The notes beneath the pieces were generated by a model that was not told the origin of the DNA, did not search any database, and saw only the letters and a list, made by a program, of their open reading frames with translations. A stretch of 52,211 bases of DNA from Fragilaria crotonensis (lineage: Eukaryota; Bacillariophyta; Fragilariophyceae; Fragilariales; Fragilariaceae): assembly GCA_022925895.1 (NCBI GenBank), contig JAKSYS010000443.1, positions 1 through 52,211 on the forward strand, given 5' to 3'. Shown here piece after piece: positions 30,384 to 40,935 of the stretch. The first letter of the stretch is position 1. Each line of letters opens with the position of its first letter. A program made the position numbers and the translations under genes.

Positions 30384-31586
30384 CTAGACATTGTCGTCGT
30401 CACCAGCATCAACGGGTTCGCAATCACCATTCACGACCGAACTGTCATCATCCAACCTACCGTCGCTCTCTTGGACACGACTGATCTCCAAGCTTTGTGA
30501 AGTCGCAGTTGCGCCAGTTGGTTGACTGTTGTTCTGTCTGGAAACATCGTTGTCAACAGTTCTAGGAGCATCAAGTGATGTCAATGTCATACGAAAGGCG
30601 AAAAACCACGACCTCGATTTGTTCTGGCTCCTCCATCTCAACAATCGCGGTCTAAAGAAGACACAAGCAGTATAGAAACCTGACAGGGGAAAAAAGATAT
30701 CAAACATGAGGCGTGCGATTTGTACCGGTATAAAATCACTTGATGGTCCCCATTGCACCGGGTTGGCCATGGATGCAAAGGTAATAGTGACGATCCAAGC
30801 GTAGATCATGCAGTAGCCCCCAACATAAAGAAATGACTGGTTGATGACTTGCTTGACATACTTCTGGCCTGGCGTTGCTTTGCGAGGGCCCACCGTAATA
30901 TGCTTTGAATTTGCGTTGGACAACGCCCGGGCTTTCCTGTAGATGAGAAAGCTGTTGATTGTAAGAAGACCACCAGTGATAAACCCAGACGCCATCTGAA
31001 ACCATATCGCTACGTTAGCTGCGATGATCGACAAGGACGAGTATGGTGTGTGACATTCGCCGTTTATGTCGCAAACAACGGGAGGGTCGTTGGGAAGGAT
31101 GATCCAACAACTGTAGGCATCGGGAATTCCCGGACCGAAAACACCGAATCCAAGATTAAGACACCCAACCAAAAGTGGCACGCCCAGACAAAATGCGTGC
31201 ATGTAGGGCTCTAGCTTCTCCAAAAGCTTTTCTTTGCTGTTGTAACATACCGCTATCATGAAATGGATACTCAGAAATCCGTTGTAGTAAATACTCGGCA
31301 AGACGCAAACAGTGTGGATGAATCCTTGATAACTGCACGCTGCTCCAGGTTGTCGAGCTTCTTCACTGATCGTCATAGAAAAGGCAATGAAATGCAGGGC
31401 GTAAACCAGATCTACCGACGCTATTCCGAAGACCAATCTGTTGTACATGAGCTTCAATCTGCGCTTTGTTCCAATGAATCGCAAGATTAGTGATGCCCCC
31501 GCGAGCGAGAAGAGGCTTGAAGTGAAGATAATAAAATTCGGATCGTTGACAGAATCGGTTATGGACATGGTGCTCGTCCCTTTCAT
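30384..31586 (-). CDS. Seven-transmembrane GPCR-like receptor
   Basis: 400 residues without intron. Hydrophobic helices lie at about 18-36 (FIIFTSSLFSLAGASLIL), 48-72, 87-113, 128-150, 184-212, 252-275 and 288-312, i.e. seven segments with a short extracellular N-terminus. A cysteine at about 83 (ACSYQGF) and Cys pairs in the second extracellular loop (CWIILP, VCDINGEC) could form disulfides. The region after helix 3 (HFMIAVCYNSKEKLLEKLEP) corresponds to the second intracellular loop but lacks a classical DRY. The cytosolic tail (about 315-400) is Ser/Thr-rich and then acidic (DDDSSVV, DAGDDDNV). It resembles cAMP-receptor-like/rhodopsin-class-related 7TM proteins found in diatoms. Ligand unknown. 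Confidence 0.8.
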   Translation of the reverse strand: MKGTSTMSITDSVNDPNFIIFTSSLFSLAGASLILRFIGTKRRLKLMYNRLVFGIASVDLVYALHFIAFSMTISEEARQPGAACSYQGFIHTVCVLPSIYYNGFLSIHFMIAVCYNSKEKLLEKLEPYMHAFCLGVPLLVGCLNLGFGVFGPGIPDAYSCWIILPNDPPVVCDINGECHTPYSSLSIIAANVAIWFQMASGFITGGLLTINSFLIYRKARALSNANSKHITVGPRKATPGQKYVKQVINQSFLYVGGYCMIYAWIVTITFASMANPVQWGPSSDFIPVQIARLMFDIFFPLSGFYTACVFFRPRLLRWRSQNKSRSWFFAFRMTLTSLDAPRTVDNDVSRQNNSQPTGATATSQSLEISRVQESDGRLDDDSSVVNGDCEPVDAGDDDNV

Positions 31587-32351
31587 CGATTACCTATCGT
31601 TTGAGAGAAAATGAAGGTTGGGCTGTGATGAGAGTGAGTGGAGGAAGCCCTCAAGTCCCGATGTTGGATTTTTATGAACAAAGGCATGTCATTGGCAAGA
31701 TGGGGTCTATGATATATAGAGTCACGAGTAAATTGAGTCATTTGTCGTGTGTCATGATGGATATGATTATTTCTTAAAAGAAACGAGATATGCATGTCTC
31801 CTCTGTCTGAAGTTCCTGTGCCTCGATCCTTCTACGTATGTAAAAATTTGTGACTCCTTCGACCTCGGATGCCTACATATTGCGATCGTATGTGAGGCAC
31901 CCCATATTTCCAGTACATGGTACTTGTATTCTGTATTGACATTTATGCCTATAGTAGTACTCTGTGTAATTTAGTTGCTTGTCGACGTCTAATTAAGGTG
32001 CCGATAGCTCCTTCAACCCCATGGAATGGTCGTATGTTATTCCTAACATCCTGATGTGTCCGACGCCACGTTTCGACGTTATCAAAAATATCTCAATCCA
32101 AAGGGCCAGCCGAATGTTCTTCTGTTTCCACTCCCATCGCCAATCCTTTCATGTTTCGAAAAATGTCACGGAGTCACTCATTCTTACATAGGAATTGAGG
32201 AGGCACGAACTTCAGACAAAGGAGACGCGCACATCACACATGTCTTCAATGTCGTCTACTCATTGAACTCATGACTCCATATATATCAGAATTTTCATAC
32301 TAGGAAAACAAGTAAGCACTTACTAATTTCTACGTGAATCTCAGGTAGCCT
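31587..32351. other. Intergenic region, GPCR promoter side and probable LINE 5' end
   Basis: About 765 bases with no gene. It serves as upstream region for the minus-strand GPCR-like gene and probably includes the LINE 5' UTR. No target duplication could be assigned. Confidence 0.4.
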
Positions 32352-32366
32352 TTGTACTACGAAGTA

Positions 32367-34919
32367 ATGACCATGACGAACCGCTCATCTGAACCTCCTG
32401 GCGATGGAGGCAACGATACGGCTAGTCTTCCCATTGCGGATGACATCTCTGATGTAACGCAACCAGGTACCGGAGGAAGGAAACGAAACGATCAAAAATT
32501 AGTTGAAAAAACACTCAAGTTCAGATTTATTCAGAGTAAACATGATGCATCGATTCATCCGTCGAAGCTTCACCTTCACTGGATCCAAGCAGTTCAAGAG
32601 TACTTTGGAGAGGAAGTGATTATCATGACAAACAACAACAAAGTTATGCCTCGAGTTGACACGCTCACATGGACTAAGGAGCAACACCAAAACCTGTTCA
32701 ATCTTCACGATCAAGAAAATCAAAACGACAGGAAACAATCCCACATGGAAAGCACCTACACTTCTTCAAAAAGAGACAAGTCAGTCTTCATAGTGCATCG
32801 ACTTCGAACAGCAGTATCACTTCAAGAGATGAAATCAGTTCCAAAGATTCACGAACTTCTACGCAAGCATAATTGTTTTCTCACCGAACACCGTTGGACG
32901 GAAGATGTCTGGAACACAACCCAACTAGGATTCATTCAAGGTTTGGACCCTCAGTACTACGATTTGGCACATGCCACATCAAAGGTAGCAACAGAACTGA
33001 AGCGACATTTTCCATCAAAGACTAAACTCCCAAAATTCTATTTGGCGTTTTGTACACCAACGATTAAATACAAAGGAAAGGACTTCAGGACGAAGGCATA
33101 CGCAATCGAAACAGAAAAAAGCACATCAATGGAGATGTTGAAGATACTCAAACTTGTTTATCGCGAATCAACTGACTTTACTTCATTTCAATTGAGGAAC
33201 AAACACCCAGAAGCATATGTACGCATTCTTCTCCAACAGACAAAAATGATTTCGAATAATCACGTGATAATCCTGAATAATGTGAGCAACGATGCCATGT
33301 ATTATTTATCTGATAGAATTTTGTCGGTGGAAGGAGTTCGAGACGTTATCGCAGTTCCAAATACAGATTATCTGGGTAAGCACAAGGTCTTAGTCAACAA
33401 GGAAGACTTTCAACGCGTTCGTAAGACACTTCAAGCCTCGATCAATACATGGTATGAATCCCATGTCCCAGATGACGCGAAACAATCCTCCAGGATATAT
33501 TCTGGTATTCCAGAAGTAGCACCATTGAACTCAGACGGCTTTTCCAGCGGAAATGGAACGTACTTGTCGGCAAGCGTAAACACGGCCATGTCTTACGATT
33601 CAGCGGTACCTGATTGGACGTTTGCGAATACCACTGACGAATCAGAGACCACATCGCAGACAAATCAGTCTAAACAATTGTCATGGGCAGAACGAGTTAA
33701 AGGCTCTAATCTCAACACAAAACCATTCTCTGAAAACAATTCTACCACACCTACCTCGGCTGCAATCACAATCGACGATGAACTCCTCTCGGATCTTGCA
33801 TCCAGCAGAGCCGAAGTGGACGATCTAAGACGCAAGGTGGACAGATTGGAAGAAGACAAGGAAAAACATCGTAAAGATATGGAGATACAAGCAGCACAGC
33901 AAAAACGAGAGAACGAGTTAAATGCAGCAGAGCAAAAGATGGAGTTCGAACGACAGGCAGAGATCCAACGCCGTAACCTAGAAACCAAACTGGAGGATCA
34001 AAGGAAACAAATGGAACAACAAGCAGCAGCAAAACAACAAGAGTTCGAGCAAAACATGGCCCAACAGATCGCACAGGCTCTCCAAGTTCATATGGCTACA
34101 AACCTCCCGCCACCACCAGCTCCACAAACCTCAGACTTCACACGAATGTTTGAAAACCATGATCGGCAGCTCCAAATGCTAACGAGCATGATTTCAAAGA
34201 TGCTTCCACAAGAACCAACTCAAACGGCACCTCCTCCAACATCGGGGAAACGCTCGGCAGTTATTGATTTAACGGTGGATACAGAAGCCATGTACGGCCC
34301 CATCAATTACCAAGCCACAATGCCATCCGAGACAAGTGAATACCGGAAACGAAGGGATCGTAAGAACACGCCAGTGAAGAAACAACCTGCATCAACGTCA
34401 ACTCCAACAAGCACGAGCCCGACGAACACACCAGAACGACGGAATTCATCGCCGACATCTAGTATTGACTCAACACGAGAGGATTCGCAGTCACCACAAT
34501 CGTCCGAGTTTCAACATCCATGGCATCACTACCACCATGAAAACTCCAACTATAGCCCGACAATTCAAAGTCCGATGAGTTATACAAATGACCAACATCC
34601 ATTATACCCAGGCCCAGAAGACGACCATGACAGTCTTATAGATGATGACGCGTCCAGGTCCCGACCGCCATTAACAGATCCCTTCGAGTCCCATGCAGGG
34701 ATACTCAACGAATCCATTCTCAGTCCAAACCACCTAGCAGACATTATAACGCAGCACGTCACTCAACAAGCCAGTATCGAGACACCGCCAATCCAACAGG
34801 AAGAACCTCACACAGAGATGAGTACACCTTCCGACAGTTCTAGTAAAGGGAACAAAAACAGAATTGCTCACACGAAGCCCGTAGAGCAAATCACTCCCAT
34901 CAGACACAGTGACGTGTGA
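32367..34919 (+). CDS. LINE ORF1 protein with coiled coil
   Basis: 850 residues from the first ATG in frame (an upstream TTG lies at 32352). The N-terminal half has no motif I recognise but is well ordered in composition (LKFRFIQSKHDASIHPSKLH; YLAFCTPTIKYKGKDFRTKA). Residues about 475-585 form a long Glu/Gln/Lys-rich coiled coil (SRAEVDDLRRKVDRLEEDKE and after). The C-terminal third is low-complexity Ser/Thr/Pro-rich. LINE ORF1 proteins usually trimerise by coiled coil and bind element RNA. No zinc knuckle is seen. Stop at 34917-34919 is followed by TGATGAC, overlapping the next frame. Confidence 0.75.
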   Translation: MTMTNRSSEPPGDGGNDTASLPIADDISDVTQPGTGGRKRNDQKLVEKTLKFRFIQSKHDASIHPSKLHLHWIQAVQEYFGEEVIIMTNNNKVMPRVDTLTWTKEQHQNLFNLHDQENQNDRKQSHMESTYTSSKRDKSVFIVHRLRTAVSLQEMKSVPKIHELLRKHNCFLTEHRWTEDVWNTTQLGFIQGLDPQYYDLAHATSKVATELKRHFPSKTKLPKFYLAFCTPTIKYKGKDFRTKAYAIETEKSTSMEMLKILKLVYRESTDFTSFQLRNKHPEAYVRILLQQTKMISNNHVIILNNVSNDAMYYLSDRILSVEGVRDVIAVPNTDYLGKHKVLVNKEDFQRVRKTLQASINTWYESHVPDDAKQSSRIYSGIPEVAPLNSDGFSSGNGTYLSASVNTAMSYDSAVPDWTFANTTDESETTSQTNQSKQLSWAERVKGSNLNTKPFSENNSTTPTSAAITIDDELLSDLASSRAEVDDLRRKVDRLEEDKEKHRKDMEIQAAQQKRENELNAAEQKMEFERQAEIQRRNLETKLEDQRKQMEQQAAAKQQEFEQNMAQQIAQALQVHMATNLPPPPAPQTSDFTRMFENHDRQLQMLTSMISKMLPQEPTQTAPPPTSGKRSAVIDLTVDTEAMYGPINYQATMPSETSEYRKRRDRKNTPVKKQPASTSTPTSTSPTNTPERRNSSPTSSIDSTREDSQSPQSSEFQHPWHHYHHENSNYSPTIQSPMSYTNDQHPLYPGPEDDHDSLIDDDASRSRPPLTDPFESHAGILNESILSPNHLADIITQHVTQQASIETPPIQQEEPHTEMSTPSDSSSKGNKNRIAHTKPVEQITPIRHSDV

Positions 34920-36543
34920 TGACAAAGCATCAAGACTACGAGTGGCGCAAGTAGAATGGAGGAAAGTATTTGAACAACAACAGAATCATGGCCAAAGGAG
35001 CAACGCATCCAACAGAGGATCGATACTGTCGGTAGAGAACCAGAGGAGTAATACTTATTGGGGCGACATCTTGGATGACAAAAAGGAGGGACAATTTAGA
35101 ATTTACGGACAGAATGTGAACGGTTTCACCCTCGATCGAAGAGGAGGTCAATTTGGAGAGCTGTGCAAGGTCCTATTAGAAGTACAAGCTGATGTGTTTT
35201 GTGGTCAAGAAATTAATCTTGATGTCAACAAGCCGCAGGTAAAAAGCATCATGTTCGAAACCACCCGTCAATTGTGGCAGAGGTCCCGATTAACCCTGGG
35301 AACCACACCATTGGATAGCAAAACCATGTATAAACCCGGCGGAACACTATTGCTGACCTTAGCAAACGCTACCGGGAGGATTATCAAGCAGCATAGCGAC
35401 AAATGGGGACGCTGGGTCAGTCAGGTATTTCAAGGTGGTCTGAATAGACAAATTGTGATCGTTTCGGCGTACCAACCAGTCACAGACAAAGTCCAAGCAG
35501 GCCAGATCACCGTCGCAGCACAACATTACAATCTACTCACTTCTTCCCAGGACAAATTAACTTCGCCTCGAGCAGCCTTCTGCAGAGACTTATTACTATA
35601 TCTGAAAGAATGTGCCTCCCACGGATACCAAATTGTATTGGTCGGAGATTTCAATGAAGTACTTGGTTCCGAACCGGATGGACTTGTTAAGATTATGAAC
35701 GCACTATCTTTGATTGACCTCATGAGCGGGAAGCACTCACAGACACGGCCTGCTACATACGCAAGAGGAATCAAATGTCTGGATCATATTCTAGTTTCTC
35801 AGGACCTTCTCCCGGCAGCAAGCGCATGCGGATACGAGCCATTTAACCACAGACATCCTTCGGATCACAGAGCTTATTATGTGGATTTTCATATCGATCA
35901 ACTCTTTGGAGCACAAATACCTCAACTGTCCAAATATGAACCGAGAATGCTCCAATCGACAAACATTCGACAGGTCACGGAGTACATACAGTTCAAATAT
36001 GATAGTCTCAGCAGAGCTAACTTATTTCACCGGGCAGAAAAGTTACAAAAGGCAGGAGACCGACACCAATTCGCAGAACGATTGGACAAAGATTTACTCG
36101 CTATCAGTCTTGCGGCAGAGAATCATATCACAAAATTTGCTGCCCCGCACTGGTCTCTGGAATTACACAATGCACGATATCGCGTTCAGTTGTTGAAAAA
36201 GTATCTATCTTCACTGAGAACTAGATTACCTGTGTCGCCGCAATTACTCAGAGACCTGACCGAGATACTCCAACCCGACCAAATTCCGTGCGACATACCT
36301 CGGTGTCAACAATACCTCAGACAAGCAAAGTTGAATGTCAACAAAATCGTTGCGCAAAGCTACGAAAGGCGAGATACTGAGCGGAAACACAAACTACAAA
36401 TCTTAAATTCCTCGACGTCTCCAAAAGACCGTGCAACCGCAACTACCCTAAAGGCGTTACAAAAAATCGAAACGATACGCCAGGTATGGAGCAAGCTCAA
36501 TCGGTTCGGAGTACCTCGGATCGCACAGGAGTCATTAGAATAG
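34909..36543 (+). CDS. LINE ORF2 N-terminus: AP-endonuclease-like domain
   Basis: The open frame overlaps the end of ORF1 and has no early ATG (first codon of the open stretch is GTG), so ORF2 would need frameshifting, reinitiation or a missing base. Residues about 60-330 have the EEP nuclease fold: FRIYGQNVNGF, CGQEIN with the catalytic glutamate, VSAYQP, VLVGDFNEV (about 35640), LDHILVS and SDHRAYYVDF (about 35865). This nicks target DNA to prime reverse transcription. A helical linker follows. The frame stops at 36543, while the RT N-terminus continues in another frame from about 36500, so a break lies there. Confidence 0.85.
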   Translation: MTCDDKASRLRVAQVEWRKVFEQQQNHGQRSNASNRGSILSVENQRSNTYWGDILDDKKEGQFRIYGQNVNGFTLDRRGGQFGELCKVLLEVQADVFCGQEINLDVNKPQVKSIMFETTRQLWQRSRLTLGTTPLDSKTMYKPGGTLLLTLANATGRIIKQHSDKWGRWVSQVFQGGLNRQIVIVSAYQPVTDKVQAGQITVAAQHYNLLTSSQDKLTSPRAAFCRDLLLYLKECASHGYQIVLVGDFNEVLGSEPDGLVKIMNALSLIDLMSGKHSQTRPATYARGIKCLDHILVSQDLLPAASACGYEPFNHRHPSDHRAYYVDFHIDQLFGAQIPQLSKYEPRMLQSTNIRQVTEYIQFKYDSLSRANLFHRAEKLQKAGDRHQFAERLDKDLLAISLAAENHITKFAAPHWSLELHNARYRVQLLKKYLSSLRTRLPVSPQLLRDLTEILQPDQIPCDIPRCQQYLRQAKLNVNKIVAQSYERRDTERKHKLQILNSSTSPKDRATATTLKALQKIETIRQVWSKLNRFGVPRIAQESLE

Positions 36544-38500
36544 AAATACCTATACATCCTAACACCGACCCAAAAACATGCACCGAATGGAAACTGATCG
36601 ACGTCCCGTCGGAAGTATTGGCAAGACTTCAGGATCGGAACCGACGACACTTCGGACAAGCACACGGTACTCCATTTACTCTTCCACCTCTCAAGCAAGA
36701 TCTAGGATACTGCGGAAACACAAAATCGGCTGACAATATTCTAAGTGGCACATATAGATACCCAGACACCGGAGATACATCAATGCAGGACTTTCTGGAC
36801 CACCTTCAACACACGACGGACATTGCTAACTTCGATAGCACACCAACAATCACAGCGACGGCATTTAGAGAAAAAATTGAAAGTATGGCGGGAGTCGACC
36901 ACAACATCACCGTCAGGACTACACCTCGGACATTACAAGGCGATGATTGCGCGACATAAATTTTCCGAAGTTACTGGCGACGATCCTGTAGAGCTACAAC
37001 GGCAGCGGGATGATCTCAATCAAAAGCAACTGGCTATCTTTTCCGTACATTTGACAATGATCAATTACGCATTATCAAGAGGATACTCGTTCAAACGCTG
37101 GCAGACGGTGGCCAATACCATGTTATTCAAAGAACCAGGGGAATATTAAAATTCACAGAACACGTGTTATCCACATCTATGAAGCAGATTACAACCTGGC
37201 AATGGGACTGAAATGGCGAGAAGCAATGTACCGAGCAGAAGCATTGCAACTACTACATTCTGGACAATTTGGATCGCGGCCACATCGCACAGCAACAGAC
37301 CCAGTATTGTTAGAGGAACTTCAATTTGAGATATCTCGTATTACCAGGAAGACATTGATTCAGACAAACTACGATGCCACATCTTGCTACGATCGGATAA
37401 TACCCAATCTTGCCATGATCGTCAGCCGTAAGTACGGAATCCATCCACAAGTCGCACAAAGCAACGCAACCACTCTACATAAGGCCGAATATCGCATACG
37501 AACAGATCTTGGCCTCGCTCCAACCGGATACAGCCACACACCACATTTGCCCGTCTATGGCACCGGTCAAGGTAGTGGGAACTCTCCAGCAATATGGTGC
37601 TTCTTATCAAGCACTTTATATGATTGTTACGATCAATCTGCGTCCAAAGCCTTTTATTGTACGCCAAATGGGAAGCATCCAGTAGGGATCGGTATGATTG
37701 GGTTTGTCGACGATTCCAATGGTCAAACCAATCAGTTTCTGTCCGATGAAGCAGTGGACACACCAGAAGTTATATTGAGTCAAATGCAGCGGAATGCACA
37801 GCGGTGGTCTGATATGTTGGGAATCTCGGGAGGCGCTTTAGAATTGTCAAAATGCTCCTATCACGTGCTCACCTGGAAGTTTACTAAGCAAGGAGATCCA
37901 GTTCTATATCCCGATCGCGCAAAATACTCAAATGTACACGTTCGCGACAACAATACAGGACAAGACCAAGCACTCGAATATCTTTCACCCTATGCGGCTC
38001 ACAAGACACTAGGACATTTTAAAGACCCGGCAGGTAACCAGAAAGAGCAGCAGCGACAACTTCAAAAGAAAAGTGACGAAGTCGTCTCGTTTCTGTGGAA
38101 ATGCCCGTTGACAAGGGAGGAATCCTGGATCTTTTACTACTCTTGCTACGTACCCAGCATGAGTTACCCTCTCGCCAATTCGCACTTCACGAACCAACAA
38201 CTCACAAAAATTCAGCGGAAAGCCATGAGCATTATCATTGCACGATGCGGCTTTAACCGTCACATGCATCGCGCAATAGTATTCGGCCCTCGCGAATACG
38301 GTGGTGCAGGATTCAAGCGCCTCTACGACCAACAGGGTATTGGTCAGATCACCACAGTTCTAAAACACTGGCGGGCAAACACCGACGCTGGAAAATTGCT
38401 CCGAAACGCCGTATCCTGGGAAACTATAGCGTTGGGATGTCTAAATCATTCCTGGAAGACGTCAACACACCTTTACCTCATCTGGAATCAAAATGGCTCA
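36486..38500 (+). pseudogene. LINE reverse transcriptase region, frame-broken
   Basis: Frames must be joined near 36520, 36900, 37140, 38440 and 38510. Recognised blocks: SPSGLHLGHYKAMIARH (about 36915), SGQFGSRPHRTATDP (about 37260), motif A NYDATSCYDRIIP (about 37370), motif B GTGQGSGNSPAIW (about 37560), and the catalytic GFVDDSNGQ (about 37705). SGGALELSKCSYHV and the thumb KTLGHFKDPAG follow. PLPHLESKW (about 38475) sits in a short third frame before the RNase H frame. At 37140 the GGGG run has one base too many for the expected frame. This enzyme copies LINE RNA at the nicked target. Confidence 0.85.
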
Positions 38501-40769
38501 AATCACTCGACAATACCTCAAGGATGTAAACTGCAGGCTGGACATCGATGACCCGGGCATTGCGCCACTGGAACGTGAACACGACTGTTACATCATGGAA
38601 GCCATCATTCAGTCCAAACAATTCACGGCGGCACAACTTCGACGATTAAACCATTGTCGGATCTTCTTGAATGCGATCACTCTTTCAGACTTAACAACAG
38701 TTGTGGGAGATCATCTTGATATGGAAAAAATCAAAGGACAAACATCGCTCTTCAGTCTCGGTAGTCGCTGGATGAAAATACACCAAGAAAGTCCATCCGC
38801 ACTTGAATGGCGTTTGTGGCAAAAAGCCAACAAATTGTGGAGTACTTCTGCGGGGAAACTCATACAGCCCCTGGGCTCATGGCTTCAGACACACTCGCAT
38901 CGACGCATCACAGCTATCGCTTACCAATATGACACGTTCTTGGCAATATGCAAAGGCGGCAATGAATATATCACATGTGAACACATTGGACGTCGACGAT
39001 ATACCGAGCAAGCCACAGACACAATTTCTTACGAGAATCTTCCAGAGCACGCACGTCCGGTCGATGTCATCATGGAGGATGCCAGCTGTTGGAGGATAGA
39101 AGCAACCACAAAGGCACCCACATCCACGCGCCCTTTCAATTACGGAACCTTCGATGAATATGTGAGCACCCTCGAGCCTTGGGAGACGGATCTATTGCAA
39201 CATCACGAACTCTTCATCGATCCATATTCCGCATGCCTTGAATTACAACCGAGATTTTTTGCCGGGAGTGACGGCTCAGAGAAGTACGGTACCCACGGAG
39301 CATTCGGGTGGACCATCAGTACAATCCAAGGTGAACGCGTTGCAAGCGGAATGGGACCATCCAGAGGATCCCGAATGGACTCTTATCGGGCAGAATGTAG
39401 CGGAGTGCTATCCATTTTGAGATTTCTGATACAGATCGCCACATTCACGGCAATGCATGAGCCGTGGCAAGGGGTCATCGGAACAGACAGCAAGAGTCTT
39501 CTCGACAAGTTATCCCCAAATCCAACATCGTATGACACCAACCAAGAGGCAGGCAAACGGGTTCACCTTGACGAATTGACACCCGAATGGGACTTGTTAA
39601 TTGAAATTCAGGAAGGACTGCGACTTCTCCCAGGCGTGTCTTTGACACACGTTAAAGGACACCAAGACGACTCACAACCATACGACCGTCTATCGCTCCT
39701 GGCACAGCTCAATGTAGACGCAGACAAAATGGCAACGTCGTTTCAAACCAAGCATGGATTAGCACGACCAATAGCATTGATGACTCCAAATACAGGCATT
39801 CATTTGGTCCACAGCACCGGCACTATCACGGGCAAGTATGAGGACCGAATACGGTTGATTTCGACGAGCCCAGCTCTGGTATCAAAAATCCAAACGAAGT
39901 ATCACTGGTCCGACAGTACCATGCGCATGGTCCACTGGAAAGCCCATGGAAAAGCGATCAAAGTTCATCACACCCGACGAGTACATCTCTCTAAATTGAT
40001 TCATGATTGTCTTCCGACACACGAGTTGTTGAATAAATTCGACTCCGGCAAACGCACTTGCTCGCTTTGTCAGCACCACTGTGAAGATCGAGATCATATT
40101 ATTCGATGTCCACATTCAAGCCGGGAGACATGGCGACTGTCCTTCCTGCAAAGTCTCAACACATTCCATAGCACCATGCACACAAGTCCCATCCTGCGAC
40201 ACGTGCTAAACAAGGCCTTTGCACAGTGGCTGGACCCCCAGCAACCCGATGAAATCAACCCAGTACTGTTTCACACAAATGTTGGCAAACTTATTCGGCA
40301 GCAAAATCTCATCGGGTGGAGACAACTATTTAATGGTCGTTTTAGTGTTGAATGGGCTCGCATGCAAGAAGACTACTACCAAAATCACCGCAACCACACG
40401 AAATTTCGCCGCACAGGGATTCAGTGGCAACAACGGCTTATCGTAACAATCTGGACGCAATGGGAAGTGGTGTGGAAGCAGCGGAATGGTGACGTCCACG
40501 GACACAACATGACAGAGAAACAAGCAGCAGAGCGAGCTGCCGTCGCAAGCCAACTGAGGGAAATATACGATACTCGGCAACACATGGAGCCGTCCATCCA
40601 ACGCATGTTACATACTGACGTTCGAACTCATCTGCAGACGCCGAACTGGGTTACACGGAACTGGATTTCGATGCATGGCCAATTATTCAAGGACAGTATA
40701 CGTCGAGTCAAAGAAAAATCTATTCAGGGCGTCCGATCGATACGGTCGTATTTCCACCCGGTACCATAA
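38493..40769 (+). CDS. LINE C-terminal RNase H and zinc-motif region
   Basis: An intact 758-codon frame. RNase H1-type residues appear in order: FAGSDGSEKYG (first Asp, about 39265), SYRAECSGVLSILRF (Glu, about 39390), VIGTDSKSLLDKL (Asp, about 39480) and THVKGHQDDSQPYDRL (about 39650) with NVDADKMA. A Cys/His motif CSLCQHHCEDRDHIIRC (about 40055-40110) fits the zinc motif usual at LINE C-termini. The last 200 residues are basic and Trp-rich. It removes RNA during second-strand synthesis. It is probably the C-terminus of one ORF2 polyprotein, with the Met at 38493 incidental. Confidence 0.85.
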   Translation: MAQITRQYLKDVNCRLDIDDPGIAPLEREHDCYIMEAIIQSKQFTAAQLRRLNHCRIFLNAITLSDLTTVVGDHLDMEKIKGQTSLFSLGSRWMKIHQESPSALEWRLWQKANKLWSTSAGKLIQPLGSWLQTHSHRRITAIAYQYDTFLAICKGGNEYITCEHIGRRRYTEQATDTISYENLPEHARPVDVIMEDASCWRIEATTKAPTSTRPFNYGTFDEYVSTLEPWETDLLQHHELFIDPYSACLELQPRFFAGSDGSEKYGTHGAFGWTISTIQGERVASGMGPSRGSRMDSYRAECSGVLSILRFLIQIATFTAMHEPWQGVIGTDSKSLLDKLSPNPTSYDTNQEAGKRVHLDELTPEWDLLIEIQEGLRLLPGVSLTHVKGHQDDSQPYDRLSLLAQLNVDADKMATSFQTKHGLARPIALMTPNTGIHLVHSTGTITGKYEDRIRLISTSPALVSKIQTKYHWSDSTMRMVHWKAHGKAIKVHHTRRVHLSKLIHDCLPTHELLNKFDSGKRTCSLCQHHCEDRDHIIRCPHSSRETWRLSFLQSLNTFHSTMHTSPILRHVLNKAFAQWLDPQQPDEINPVLFHTNVGKLIRQQNLIGWRQLFNGRFSVEWARMQEDYYQNHRNHTKFRRTGIQWQQRLIVTIWTQWEVVWKQRNGDVHGHNMTEKQAAERAAVASQLREIYDTRQHMEPSIQRMLHTDVRTHLQTPNWVTRNWISMHGQLFKDSIRRVKEKSIQGVRSIRSYFHPVP

Positions 40770-40898
40770 GGCATGTAATACCGCCATGGACCACAAGAGT
40801 CACACCGTCTCATGCTATTACTTCGGCGATAGTGTGGGGCCGTGCGGGTCGAGCATCTCCTTCGTTGGATGTCGCGGCAGCACGTAAAGTAGATTTTG

Positions 40899-40901
<3 letters not shown>

Positions 40902-40931
<30 letters not shown>
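40902..40931. repeat. T30 homopolymer after the LINE
   Basis: Thirty consecutive T on the plus strand, 132 bases after the RNase H stop. It would be a poly(A) tail if the adjoining sequence to the right is read on the minus strand. Confidence 0.9.

Positions 40932-40935
<4 letters not shown>

Larger units (their letters stand above)
32352..40931 (+). mobile_element. LINE-type non-LTR retrotransposon (APE endonuclease, RT, RNase H)
   Basis: The plus strand carries a long ORF1 with a coiled coil, then an apurinic-type endonuclease, a reverse transcriptase, an RNase H and a terminal Cys/His motif; no LTRs or integrase are present. This is the order of APE-type LINEs with RNase H (I/R1-like groups); the exact clade cannot be fixed by eye. 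ORF1 and the endonuclease frame overlap by a few bases. The RT part is spread over at least four frames. The coding part ends at 40769 and is followed by 132 bases and then T30 (40902-40931) rather than poly(A). Start and end are approximate. Confidence 0.88.
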
